This document shows, one piece after another, positions 9,026 to 17,285 of a stretch of 37,872 nucleotides of DNA. The DNA is from a virus, in IMG/VR virus record IMGVR_UViG_3300009431_000059, positions 1 to 37,872 of that record, one strand, 5' to 3'. A program made the translations under genes and the position numbers. The notes below the pieces were generated by a model. That model did not search any database. It was not told the DNA's origin and saw only the letters and a program-made list of their open reading frames with translations. Positions within the stretch are counted from its first letter, which is position 1. Each line of letters begins with the position of its first letter.

Positions 9026-10096
9026 TTAGTTTACCCACTCAAGTAACTCTTGACCTGTAACAGTTATTTTTTCCATTGGTATTGTAGGAACAAAAGTAAA
9101 TTCAACATCTGTTAGTTCTCTTGCGCTTCTCATAGCTGAAGTAATTTCAGGTACAAATACTTCAAACTGATACCCTCCACCTTCAAACTCATTAATTAAA
9201 CCTACCGAACCTGCAAAATTCAAGGCTTGTGATATTGCTTGTCTAACTAAAGCTCTTCCAACTTCTCCCATTGGAACTATATCATTTTGCTTGAACATTT
9301 GATGCAGTGCATTAGCTACATTATACACAACATTATCTCTTATAATAATAGTATCTATATAAGAAGCTGTGCCGCTTACGTTTGCTGTTGTTCTTGATCC
9401 TGTAGTTTCTCCTAATCCTCTTACATTCCTATATCCATTCCATCCAGCATCTTCTAGTGTCGAAACTTCTGCATCTGTCAACGAATCTACAGTTTGTCCA
9501 GTTAATGTTTTCCACTTAAACGCGATTAACTCAGCGCTTGATGCAACTCTTCCCGACCATGCTGCGCTACGGTATTCAGGAGTTGTTGAACCATCATAAA
9601 TGCCGAAAATTCTTGCTGATTTTTCCGGATCTGTCAATGCTTTTGCTTGAGTTTCTGTATATATACCTGATATTCTTCTATTTGTATTACCCCATGTTGC
9701 AAACCATGTATTCCATGCTACTGATTCAAAAGTTGGAACTAGGTTATAAAAATCATTTGCATCTTTTGCAGCCTCTATTGCTGCTGTTATTAACGAGACA
9801 TCTGCATTCGAGTCTGCTTCAACTTTACCTATAACATAGTAATATTCTGCTAAAACTGGGTTTCCTGAAGCATCAACTTGTCCTAAAAATGCTGTAACTG
9901 CTGCAACTAAATTAGGTGCTGTAATTACATTATCTGTTAAATAAGTAGTTAATTCCTCTAATGTTGTAAATTTCTTAATATCAATATCTGCTTCATCTGT
10001 AACAATAATACTTTTGTTTAAAAATCCAAACTGAAACCTTTGTGCAGCTTGCACAGAAACAGAGATATCTCTGTTTCTAAAAAATAATCCTGGCAT
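9026..10096 (-). CDS. Contractile tail sheath protein (DUF3383-like)
   Basis: A 356-residue protein with the order expected of sheath proteins: an N-terminal arm (ISVSVQAA), an alpha/beta domain with an Ala-rich helix, a variable central domain (RTTANVSGTASYIDTII), and a C-terminal beta arm ending in EKITVTGQELLEWVN. The C-terminal region ISQALNFAGSVGLINEF resembles DUF3383 sheath proteins. Length is at the short end for sheaths. Together with baseplate J and tube it marks the phage as a myovirus. Confidence 0.8.
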   Translation of the reverse strand: MPGLFFRNRDISVSVQAAQRFQFGFLNKSIIVTDEADIDIKKFTTLEELTTYLTDNVITAPNLVAAVTAFLGQVDASGNPVLAEYYYVIGKVEADSNADVSLITAAIEAAKDANDFYNLVPTFESVAWNTWFATWGNTNRRISGIYTETQAKALTDPEKSARIFGIYDGSTTPEYRSAAWSGRVASSAELIAFKWKTLTGQTVDSLTDAEVSTLEDAGWNGYRNVRGLGETTGSRTTANVSGTASYIDTIIIRDNVVYNVANALHQMFKQNDIVPMGEVGRALVRQAISQALNFAGSVGLINEFEGGGYQFEVFVPEITSAMRSARELTDVEFTFVPTIPMEKITVTGQELLEWVN

Positions 10097-10506
10097 TATT
10101 CAATACCTCCCGTTCTTATTATTTCACTAATTTCCTTTGCTCTATTCGGTGTTTGTTTAGCCCATTTGCTATTTAGCATTTCAATAGATGCTTTTTTATA
10201 TTCATTTTCTTTAAGAAAAATTATTGTTTTTTTAAATTTATTAACTCCACTAACACCCAGCTGATAAGCCATATCTAATATAGCTGATTTTCTTATATTA
10301 TCTATGTTTTCATACCAGTAAAAATTCAATAATTCTTTGTTTAGTTTCTCAACTCTGAAACTCAGCAAAACCTCCGACTCTTCTTTTGTTATCCAAGTAA
10401 ACCCATATCCAAAAGTCGGATTTCCTAAGTGGTCCAGGTATGCTTTTTGCCTAAACCCTTCATGCTCTCTCAATAGTTGTTTTGCTATTGATATTAAATT
10501 ATCCAT
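10096..10506 (-). CDS. GH24 lysozyme (T4-type), endolysin or tail lysozyme
   Basis: A 136-residue muramidase. Catalytic residues fit T4 lysozyme exactly in spacing: Glu16, Asp25 and Thr31 in HEGFRQKAYLDHLGNPTFGYG, matching T4 Glu11/Asp20/Thr26. The C-terminal lobe (ILDMAYQLGVSGVNKFKKT... RAKEISEIIRTGG) is complete. No signal peptide or membrane anchor, so it would need a holin. It overlaps the sheath and tail-terminator genes by 1 base each and is thus made with late structural proteins, which leaves open whether it is the endolysin, a virion lysozyme, or both. Confidence 0.92.
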   Translation of the reverse strand: MDNLISIAKQLLREHEGFRQKAYLDHLGNPTFGYGFTWITKEESEVLLSFRVEKLNKELLNFYWYENIDNIRKSAILDMAYQLGVSGVNKFKKTIIFLKENEYKKASIEMLNSKWAKQTPNRAKEISEIIRTGGIE

Positions 10507-11018
10507 TATTCTCTCTCCACCCTTTGAATTTCTTCACTATCTTCATCAAGCTTAAATTCTATTGCTTGCATATTTGTAGTTTCTCTTATTACTTCTTCAG
10601 TCCAATCGATTGTTATTTCAACTGTTTTTCTGAATCTGCTTTTCACTTCCTCGAGAGCTGTATTATCTGTAATTGATCCAATATTAACTATTCCAAATCC
10701 ATTATCAATCAAATCTTCTCTATAAGTAAACTCAATTTCATCAACTAATGATCTCATTAATTCTGATACATTTGAAATACTATCATGATAAGCATCATAT
10801 TGAATTATAGACTCTATCCTTTTTGTTTTTGTTTCTCTAACTTCATCTACATTAAAAATTTCTCTTTCAATATTTGAAATCAAATCTCTATCTTCATCTA
10901 TAACTTGATAAGTAAAAAAAGGATATGCAGGTAATTTTTTTCCTTGATTTGAAGCAATTATTGTTTTGCTAGTAAGGTTATTTAAAAGTGTAGTAAGTTC
11001 TTTTAATTTATCAACCAT
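10506..11018 (-). CDS. Tail terminator / neck protein (LIC_12616-like)
   Basis: A 170-residue protein with the segment LPAYPFFTYQVIDEDRD near residue 30 and a later SIIQYDAYHDSISNVSELM stretch, the pattern of phage neck/tail-terminator proteins of the LIC_12616 kind, whose conserved feature is a YPF.TY turn followed by beta strands. It would cap the tube and join it to the head. Position immediately upstream of the sheath gene (apart from the lysozyme) agrees. Confidence 0.65.
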   Translation of the reverse strand: MVDKLKELTTLLNNLTSKTIIASNQGKKLPAYPFFTYQVIDEDRDLISNIEREIFNVDEVRETKTKRIESIIQYDAYHDSISNVSELMRSLVDEIEFTYREDLIDNGFGIVNIGSITDNTALEEVKSRFRKTVEITIDWTEEVIRETTNMQAIEFKLDEDSEEIQRVERE

Positions 11019-11025
11019 AATCCAC

Positions 11026-12411
11026 CTACTCTGTCATATTTATGAAAGTTGGTGCATAAAAATCTTTTCCGCCTGTTAAGTAACTGCTATTCTCATAGTG
11101 TACATTAAAATCTCGAGAAGCTAGATAATTGAAAAGCATACAAGCTGTTCTGTTATCTCCGTCACTATTTAGACCTACCAAAGTGTCATGTACATCAGTT
11201 TGCCCCCATGACTCATATATTTCTCCAGCAATGAAAGGCATTGTTGCAAATCCGAACCCTGCTTCTGTTCTTAAATTACTGATAAGAGTTGTTAGTTTAC
11301 CTTCATAATAAGCTGCTGAATTTCCAAGCTCTTCATCTTTTTCACCTTGCATCCAAGCCATCCAGTCTACAGACGTATTAGCGGTTATTGATTTTGCTTT
11401 CAATGTTTCTGCTACAAGATCATCATAAATCGATCCTGCCCCTGGGTCCCATCTTGAAATCTCTTGTCCGCCTTCGGAAATATTAACAACTGCTACAATT
11501 GAGTTAGTATAATTTCTAGCTAATGCAGCACCAGTATAGAATCCAAAATTTGTTTTAGTTGCTCTATATTCAAATCTTTTGTTGTCAGGACTCCAGTACA
11601 TCACATTATCAGGAAACTCAGTATCTAAGTTAGGATCATCAAAGCCTTCCATATTAGATTGCCCTGAGCAAGCAAGGAACTTGTAATCATCATATTGAGC
11701 AGGGTTATTAACTCCTAATTGTTCATCATTGAGCCATTCATCCCATATTTTTAATTCTTTGTAGTATCCAACATATTTATTAAAAGTGAATAATAAATCT
11801 TCACCCAGAGTAAATTGAGTTATGTCAATAAATTTATTACTGTCTATTGCTGCCACACTATTTCTTTTCCCATCAATAAAAACTTCCATAGTTCCAGAAC
11901 TAGCTCCTGCATTTTTTCTATATCTAATCTGAACTTTAATTTCTGCCGTAAAATCATCAGAAACATTCAACAAAGGATCATGCAAGCACCATTTTGATGC
12001 GGGTTGATTCTCATTAAACAGAATACAATAATTATCAGTGCTAAATTTATGATACAAAGTATTCTTGTTTCCGCCGGTACTCAAAAAACTAAAACTAGGA
12101 ATAAACGTTTCTTCTGTATTAGAAGGTTTAAGTGTATATTCAGCTGTAAATTCTGTTAATGATAAATTTTGAATATCTAACTGTGATCCATCTACAAAAT
12201 TAGCTTTTTCGGTGTCAAAAGTAACATTTGTTACCACTCCATTATTTGCAGAGCCTCCAGTTCCTTGATTTACTGCATCATTTGCAAAAGGCATGTAAAC
12301 TAATGGGTCTGGTACAGATTCTGAAACCTTATTTTCTCCAACATAAACATCAGCCTCAGAAGAACCTAGTAATATTTTATCTATATCTGAGTTTCCTATT
12401 TTCATAACCAT
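11026..12411 (-). CDS. Virion sialate O-acetylesterase-like (SGNH) protein with LamG-like domain
   Basis: A 461-residue protein. The N-terminus (IGNSDIDKILLGSSEADVY) resembles short virion-anchoring segments. Residues about 35-225 form a LamG/concanavalin-like beta domain (ends near ELKIWDEWLNDEQLG). From about residue 240 a carbohydrate esterase of the SASA/DUF303 family follows: GQSNMEG at 250-256 with nucleophile Ser252, a GGQ turn, and QGEKDEE at 355-361. It would remove acetyl groups from a host surface glycan during adsorption. Its place among neck genes rather than beside the fibre is unusual and suggests a head or neck appendage. Active-site His is likely in the C-terminal 70 residues but not pinned. 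Confidence 0.8.
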   Translation of the reverse strand: MVMKIGNSDIDKILLGSSEADVYVGENKVSESVPDPLVYMPFANDAVNQGTGGSANNGVVTNVTFDTEKANFVDGSQLDIQNLSLTEFTAEYTLKPSNTEETFIPSFSFLSTGGNKNTLYHKFSTDNYCILFNENQPASKWCLHDPLLNVSDDFTAEIKVQIRYRKNAGASSGTMEVFIDGKRNSVAAIDSNKFIDITQFTLGEDLLFTFNKYVGYYKELKIWDEWLNDEQLGVNNPAQYDDYKFLACSGQSNMEGFDDPNLDTEFPDNVMYWSPDNKRFEYRATKTNFGFYTGAALARNYTNSIVAVVNISEGGQEISRWDPGAGSIYDDLVAETLKAKSITANTSVDWMAWMQGEKDEELGNSAAYYEGKLTTLISNLRTEAGFGFATMPFIAGEIYESWGQTDVHDTLVGLNSDGDNRTACMLFNYLASRDFNVHYENSSYLTGGKDFYAPTFINMTE

Positions 12412-12415
12412 ACAA

Positions 12416-12685
12416 TCAACCTACTATATTATACTGAATTTTGTCATCTTTCTCTGGCAATGCATCGTATTCCGCTTGAGTTAAAACAACAACTTCTTTT
12501 ACTTCATCAGAAACTACTACTTTTTCTTTAGTTTTATCAATTAAAACCAAATCAGTAGTTGCTTTTCCTTCAGAAATCAGCTGATCTGCTTTTATTTTTA
12601 AAGTTGAGATAACATCTCCCGCTTTAAATCCATTAGTGTCTTGAAGATATCTAATAGATATTGTTTCTGTACTATAAACTGTCAT
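12416..12685 (-). CDS. Small virion-associated protein, unknown
   Basis: An 89-residue protein with beta/alpha character; the tail LTQAEYDALPEKDDKIQYN matches a short C-terminal motif common in phage fibre and appendage proteins. The first half (AGDVISTLKIKADQLISEGKATT) resembles a segment of the 16194-16880 protein (FKKGDVVLVNDTTATTMIAAGQATT), so both may share a small head-decoration fold. Tightly packed between the esterase gene and a connector gene. Function not recognised. Confidence 0.5.
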   Translation of the reverse strand: MTVYSTETISIRYLQDTNGFKAGDVISTLKIKADQLISEGKATTDLVLIDKTKEKVVVSDEVKEVVVLTQAEYDALPEKDDKIQYNIVG

Positions 12686-13032
12686 TAGCTTTCACCTGCC
12701 CATTTTTTGAGAATGTAAACTCTTAAATCTGCTATTTCCTTGTAAGGTTTTAAAGTTTTTAATTGAAACTCTTCCCCACTTGACACTCTCACAATTTTTT
12801 TATCAATTATTCCATCAAGATCATATTTTGTATATAATTTTAAATCATTCAAGGAAAGATCACCCTCTGGGAATAATCTCAAATCATTTCCTGTGACTGG
12901 AAAAGGTGCAGCTTTAAAGTCTATTGCTGCTGCTTCTGCAGGTATAAACTCACCATCTGCTCCATAAGTTCCATTATCACTTATTATCTGAAAATCTTTT
13001 AAGTGTCTTGGTAAAAGCCTTACTATATCCAA
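12685..13032 (-). CDS. Head-closure / neck connector-like protein
   Basis: A 115-residue protein. The segment LRLFPEGDLSLNDLKLYTKY and a final YKEIADLRVYILKKW strand resemble small head-completion/stopper proteins of siphoviruses and myoviruses, in which a Pro-Glu-Gly-Asp loop precedes KLYT. It lies among the connector genes with 1-base overlap to the next gene. Specific family not confirmed. Confidence 0.5.
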   Translation of the reverse strand: MDIVRLLPRHLKDFQIISDNGTYGADGEFIPAEAAAIDFKAAPFPVTGNDLRLFPEGDLSLNDLKLYTKYDLDGIIDKKIVRVSSGEEFQLKTLKPYKEIADLRVYILKKWAGES

Positions 13033-13034
13033 GA

Positions 13035-13289
13035 TTATTCACCTTCTTCTGCCTCTTTTTCTTCAATTTTTTTTGCTAAAGTATCATATCCAATATTACC
13101 TGGAAAAGCTATTCCAAGTTTAATTGCCTTTTCTTTTAATTCTTCAATGTTTTTTTCTTCTTTATCTACTGTTAATTCTTCAAGTTTTTTTATTCTTTTT
13201 TCTTGATTATCAATAACTTCTAATAATTTTAGTGCTATTTGTCCTGCTTCTTCAGTTCCTTTTATTCCATATTTTTTTAATACACTCAT
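13035..13289 (-). CDS. Small coiled-coil protein with HeH/SAP-like C-terminus
   Basis: An 84-residue highly charged protein. Residues about 20-45 form a Lys/Glu coiled coil; residues 46-78 (IEELKEKAIKLGIAFPGNIG followed by DTLAKKIEE) resemble the helix-extended loop-helix (HeH) units often found beside phage head-tail joining genes. Its start overlaps the stop of the gp10-like gene by 1 base. Role unknown, possibly assembly. Confidence 0.5.
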   Translation of the reverse strand: MSVLKKYGIKGTEEAGQIALKLLEVIDNQEKRIKKLEELTVDKEEKNIEELKEKAIKLGIAFPGNIGYDTLAKKIEEKEAEEGE

Positions 13290-13747
13290 TATTTTCTCCT
13301 TATCTCAAAACTAACTGACTGAATCATAGATCCAGAGTCAATTAGTGGATTATTTTTGCCTTTTTTCTTTATTGTGCTTTCTTTATTTTTGTAAATATTG
13401 AATTTTTTCATGCTCTTTATGCTCAGTTGAACCTGTCCAACAACATATAAGCCTATAGCTTTTAGAGCCTGATTTCCTGTTTTTTTGCCTTGAATTATCA
13501 ATGAAATTTGAGTATCTATATAATTTTCAATCTTTTCTTTTGCTTTTTTTGTCTGTGTTGCTCTTCGAAAAAAAGGTCTGGATCTTATATTTATAGTTCC
13601 GAACTCATTCCAGGCAGCGTACTTTTGAACATTAACTCCATCAACATTTTTTTCAGACAAGAAACCTACGACTACTATATGATTATTTACATAATCTAGT
13701 TGTTTATCTAGCCTTTCTAAGTCTGCATGATCCTCCACTATTCTCAT
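13289..13747 (-). CDS. Head-tail joining/tail completion protein, gp10 / Mu gpG-like
   Basis: A 152-residue basic protein with the motif KYAAWNEFGTINIRSRPFFR at residues 42-61, typical of tail-completion and virion-morphogenesis proteins (consensus AxxxEFGT..IPARPF). The remainder is a Lys-rich helical and beta region ending SGSMIQSVSFEIRRK, which is also usual (LIDTG.L..SI). It overlaps the upstream connector by 4 bases (ATGA-type) and the downstream gene by 1. Confidence 0.75.
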   Translation of the reverse strand: MRIVEDHADLERLDKQLDYVNNHIVVVGFLSEKNVDGVNVQKYAAWNEFGTINIRSRPFFRRATQTKKAKEKIENYIDTQISLIIQGKKTGNQALKAIGLYVVGQVQLSIKSMKKFNIYKNKESTIKKKGKNNPLIDSGSMIQSVSFEIRRK

Positions 13748-14292
13748 ATTGCTACGCCGAACGTATCATAAATCATTGTATAAAAAGCCTGTGAAGAATC
13801 CATCCATTGCGTGAATTTATAGCTTATTGTATCAATCTTATAACTATCAAGACCACCGTTTTCAACTTGACTAGCCCACGCCTGTACAGCTCCCGCAATT
13901 AAGGCTGTTATGCAAGGGTCAAGTTGTGGTTCTCCTGTCCCGAATTCTTTATACCCCGCTGTATTCTCGACCTCTATTTCCTCATTAGGACAGGGGCAAA
14001 TATCATCAAATATCAAATGTGGAGTGTTTTTCAAATTTCTTTCAGAATATTCTTCAGATTCTATGATTGAATCATTGTACTTAACTTCTGATATATTACT
14101 CACAGGCTTTCTGAGTAGCCAGGCATATGATGTTCCTACGCCTTTTATATAATCTGTCTGCGTAGCTTCTGCAAGACTATAACCCAGCATTTTTTCAATC
14201 TTACATATAACAGCATCAGCATAAAAGCTTGCTATTTCATCATCTTCAATGCCAGTTAATTTTTTTATTAAGTCTAAATCATATATTGCCAT
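13744..14292 (-). CDS. Head-tail connector (adaptor) protein
   Basis: A 182-residue protein following the capsid gene, the usual place of the gp6/gp15-type adaptor that docks on the portal. The first 40 residues form the helices typical of this family (LIKKLTGIEDDEIASFYADA), then a beta region, and a final helical segment (ITALIAGAVQAWASQ). Two close Cys residues (CPCP, residues about 100-103) are unusual. Confidence 0.65.
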   Translation of the reverse strand: MAIYDLDLIKKLTGIEDDEIASFYADAVICKIEKMLGYSLAEATQTDYIKGVGTSYAWLLRKPVSNISEVKYNDSIIESEEYSERNLKNTPHLIFDDICPCPNEEIEVENTAGYKEFGTGEPQLDPCITALIAGAVQAWASQVENGGLDSYKIDTISYKFTQWMDSSQAFYTMIYDTFGVAI

Positions 14293-14305
14293 TTTCTCAC
14301 CTTCT

Positions 14306-14339
14306 AAGTATAGGGGCTAGAAATTTAGCCCCTATACTT
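14306..14339 (-). terminator. Perfect 14-bp hairpin between capsid and connector genes
   Basis: Arms at 14306-14319 and 14326-14339 are perfect complements around a 6-base loop. The 5' side contains GGGGCT. On the minus strand (the operon direction) it is followed by A/G rather than T, so it may be an mRNA-stabilising or partial processing structure downstream of the capsid gene; on the plus strand it is followed by a T-rich run and would terminate antisense transcripts. Confidence 0.6.
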
Positions 14340-14344
14340 TATTT

Positions 14345-16180
14345 TTAAGCTAATGAATCTTGTTTAACAATTACAAAATTCTCAGGAAGTTTAACTTCCA
14401 TTCCTGCCCCTTTTTCCATCCAATATTTAGTAAATCCTTTTGACGTTACTTTGTCTTCAAGAGATATAGTCATTTTGTTATTTACTATCCCTTGAACTCC
14501 TTCTCTTATATCTCCAAATAACATGATAGGTGTATCATCTACTGTACTTGAACCATTTGCAGGATCAATATCGATAAGACCACTATTATCATCTTCTACT
14601 AAGATAACTGGTCTATTCATTAATGTTCTCTCACCAGTTCTTTGCAAGTCTCCAATATAGAAAGTTTTATCTGCATTTTGTAGATTTGTGATATAATTCC
14701 ATGTTGCTCTTCTCATTGACCATTTTGATTTTTCTGCAATTTCTGATCTTACACTATAGTAAATATCTTTTATTTTTTTTGCAAACTCTCCATCATCAAG
14801 GTCTGCTCCACCTGTTTTGATATCAAGAGTTACTATATTTGTTATATCAGTGTTATTCAAAATTCCTAAAGGCTCATTTGTTCCAGAACCATTTAGTAAT
14901 TTGTTTGCCATATTTAAAGCCATTGCATATTCTGCTCTTTTAAGCAAGAAAGGTAAGTATCCTACGTAATTGGTTGCAAGTAACTTATTTGATACTACTG
15001 GCAATACATACCATTGGTATAATTCAACAGTTACATTATCTAGAGTTACAGTAGTCGTCTCAACTCTTGCATCTGTTTCACCTACAATACCAGTTGTAGG
15101 CAATCCAAGTTCTTCTCTTGATATTTTCAAACTATTGTCAGTAATTGATAAAAAGTCAACTTCTGCAAGTAAAGGATTTGCAGCCTGTAATCTTTCAAGA
15201 ATTTTCATTACATAAGTAGGTTTAATCGCATCAGGTACACTTCCAGTAGATGCTGCAAAGTTTGCTTTTATTTCTTCCGACAGTTTAATTTCGCCATCTG
15301 CAGTTAAATAAACTTCTTTACCTTTTGTTTGAACTTGAGAAAATACAGAATACATTTCTTCTATTTCTGTAAACTCTTTTGCATTTTCTTGAGAGTAATT
15401 TTTACCTAAAGTTTTCATAACTTCATTAATTTCAGAGAATTTATCCTCTAATTCTGCTTTACTCATACTCTCAGGTAAATCATTAAATTTTGTAGACATT
15501 TCCTCAAACTTCTCTTTTAATCCGTTAATTTCTTCCTCTGTATTTGCTGTAAACATTTCTTTTTTAAACTTTTTAGTTTCTGCAGCAAATGCAGCTTGAA
15601 TTTGTTCTAAAGTTAAATCCATTCTTTTTTCCTCCATATTATTATTTTCTTCTTCACTAAAAACATTCGTTACCTTTGACCCCTCAACTGCTCCTCTCAT
15701 TACGATAGAACCCTCGTAAGCATCAAATTCTTTTATCAATACATATCTTTGACTATCATCTTCTGTTACAACTTCCTTCCTAGTTATATAACCTCCAACC
15801 GAAAGATCAAATTTAGCCCCCATGTCCTTCATTAAACTGTAAAGAGCATGGGCAGCAGGGTTAATAGGGTTGCCATTTTCTAGCAAACTTAAATCTAATT
15901 GAGCTACTACTTTAAATCCTTCTGAATCACTCTTTCCTTCCATAGTCCCAACTGGAACTTGACTTCCCATGTGTTGATACAGAATGAATAATTTTTTTCT
16001 ATTATTTTTTTTCAAAGAATCTTTTGCAAATCTAAAAATTCCATGAGCAAGCTTTTTGTTTTCATATTTAACAAGAATACCCTCAAAACTTCCTTTTTCT
16101 CCTGATTCAGCAAACTTTATTTCTTCTTTAAAGTCTACTCTTTTATTTTCTTGTTTTTTAAATTGCTCTATAGTTAGCAT
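14345..16180 (-). CDS. Fused HK97-type prohead protease and major capsid protein
   Basis: One 611-residue ORF. Residues 1-175 form an S78 prohead protease: His70 in LYQHMGSQVPVGT and Ser127 in AKFDLSVGG are the expected catalytic residues, with AYEGSIVMRGA following. Residues 187-300 form a charged coiled coil like the HK97 delta (scaffold) domain. Residues 300-611 show the HK97 capsid fold (GETDARVETTTVTLDN E-loop region, A-domain to C-terminus). An internal ribosome site, GGAGG at 15631-15635, lies 8 bases before ATG 15622 (Met187), which would make free capsid protein of 425 residues. Protease-capsid fusions are known but uncommon. Confidence 0.92.
   Translation of the reverse strand: MLTIEQFKKQENKRVDFKEEIKFAESGEKGSFEGILVKYENKKLAHGIFRFAKDSLKKNNRKKLFILYQHMGSQVPVGTMEGKSDSEGFKVVAQLDLSLLENGNPINPAAHALYSLMKDMGAKFDLSVGGYITRKEVVTEDDSQRYVLIKEFDAYEGSIVMRGAVEGSKVTNVFSEEENNNMEEKRMDLTLEQIQAAFAAETKKFKKEMFTANTEEEINGLKEKFEEMSTKFNDLPESMSKAELEDKFSEINEVMKTLGKNYSQENAKEFTEIEEMYSVFSQVQTKGKEVYLTADGEIKLSEEIKANFAASTGSVPDAIKPTYVMKILERLQAANPLLAEVDFLSITDNSLKISREELGLPTTGIVGETDARVETTTVTLDNVTVELYQWYVLPVVSNKLLATNYVGYLPFLLKRAEYAMALNMANKLLNGSGTNEPLGILNNTDITNIVTLDIKTGGADLDDGEFAKKIKDIYYSVRSEIAEKSKWSMRRATWNYITNLQNADKTFYIGDLQRTGERTLMNRPVILVEDDNSGLIDIDPANGSSTVDDTPIMLFGDIREGVQGIVNNKMTISLEDKVTSKGFTKYWMEKGAGMEVKLPENFVIVKQDSLA
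15620..15635 (-). promoter_or_regulatory. Internal ribosome binding site for free capsid protein
   Basis: On the minus strand GGAGG (15635-15631) precedes ATG (15622-15620) by 8 bases inside the protease-capsid ORF, exactly at the linker between protease and delta domain. This spacing is optimal and the position is meaningful. It would let capsid protein be made in excess over the protease fusion without proteolysis. Confidence 0.7.
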
Positions 16181-16193
16181 CTATTGCCCCTTT

Positions 16194-16880
16194 CTAGTAA
16201 TCTCCGAGATATCTCCAAAATATAGTAACTGTACCTGAGATAGTCAGATCCTCTGTGGCTGTCCATGTTTCCGCAAAGTTTAAGAATATTTTATTTGCCG
16301 TAGCTGCTCCATTTAATACTCCTGCTTCTGCTTCTACATAGTTGTTTGAGACTGAACCACCCGAGGTTATAGCCGTCCCCGTAAATCCATCCATGACATC
16401 TTCGAATGTTGCTGTTCCACTCAATACATCAATAGCACCTGAGGCAACCACGCTACCTACCCCAATATCTGGGGTTCCTGTCTCTGTTGGTGCTAATATG
16501 GTCACATCTGCTGTTACATCTACAATGTCAATAACACCTTCTTGAAAAGTGTATAGCTCCTTACCAAAGCCAAGTGCTGCTCCTGCAATAGCTTGTGTAA
16601 ATTCTGCAACTGTCAGAGTAGTTTTTCTTAGCTCTCCTTCTCCCTCTTCTGCTGCTACAACTCCTGTTGATGCTGTTCCAATTTCTGTAAACTCTAATCT
16701 TGTTGTTGCTTGTCCTGCTGCAATCATAGTTGTTGCAGTAGTATCATTTACTAATACTACATCACCTTTTTTAAACTGAAATCCTGAAGTAGTATTATCT
16801 TTCAAGATTTTTACTGTTGTGTTTGCAAATATAAATGTTGAAAATATAACTAATGCAAATATAATAAGAATCTTTTTCAT
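16194..16880 (-). CDS. Head-region structural protein with N-terminal signal peptide
   Basis: A 228-residue protein. Residues 1-19 look like a classic Sec signal peptide (two Lys, a hydrophobic Ile/Leu/Phe core, then IFA with cleavage after Ala19). The mature part is beta-rich, with Thr/Gly/Ala-rich repeats (TADVTIL, VASGAIDVLSGTATF) of the sort found in capsid decoration proteins, and ends in DLTISGTVTIFWRYLGDY. It lies directly upstream of the capsid gene. A signal peptide on a head protein is surprising: it may be a membrane-exposed superinfection or receptor protein, or the segment may be removed otherwise. Function inferred from position only. Confidence 0.7.
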   Translation of the reverse strand: MKKILIIFALVIFSTFIFANTTVKILKDNTTSGFQFKKGDVVLVNDTTATTMIAAGQATTRLEFTEIGTASTGVVAAEEGEGELRKTTLTVAEFTQAIAGAALGFGKELYTFQEGVIDIVDVTADVTILAPTETGTPDIGVGSVVASGAIDVLSGTATFEDVMDGFTGTAITSGGSVSNNYVEAEAGVLNGAATANKIFLNFAETWTATEDLTISGTVTIFWRYLGDY

Positions 16881-16900
16881 TCTTTTTTACCTCCATCTTT

Positions 16901-17266
16901 TTATTTTTTGTTTGTTCCTAGAACATTTCTTTCTGCTCTATCTTCAACCCTTTTATTCATCCATAAAAGAGCTTCCTCAATAGCTGTTAATGCTAAAGCA
17001 TTTTCTCTACAAGCAAAATTTCCTTTTTGAAAAGCTTGTAACCTGTGTCTTACTATTTCTAGTAGGTCCACATCTAAAACTCCACCTCTAGAATCTTCTA
17101 AAGTTCTAGGTCCTTTCTGGAATTTTATTTCTGTAACTGTTTCATCCCTTTCTTGGTCGCATTGATGATATACAGCATAATCATGGTAAGCTCCACCAGG
17201 TCCAGCACCTCCATAAACCTGAACATCATTTAATTTGTTTCTCTTTTGAATAGTACTTAGTTCCAA
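16901..17266 (-). CDS. Helical-hairpin phage protein (ENALALT family), possible nucleotide-sponge anti-defence protein
   Basis: Start set at TTG 17266 (121 residues): AGGAGGT lies 6 bases upstream, whereas longer starts run into the previous gene. It has an N-terminal beta part ([18 protein letters not shown]), then EIKFQKGP, and a helical hairpin: [16 protein letters not shown] and [19 protein letters not shown], ending [13 protein letters not shown]. This pattern is widespread in phages. The second helix resembles that of Acb2/Tad1-type hairpin proteins that bind cyclic-nucleotide defence signals, but I cannot confirm homology. It could instead be a structural or assembly protein, given its place between head genes. 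Confidence 0.6.
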   Translation of the reverse strand: MELSTIQKRNKLNDVQVYGGAGPGGAYHDYAVYHQCDQERDETVTEIKFQKGPRTLEDSRGGVLDVDLLEIVRHRLQAFQKGNFACRENALALTAIEEALLWMNKRVEDRAERNVLGTNKK

Positions 17267-17285
17267 TTTAAAACCTCCTATATTT

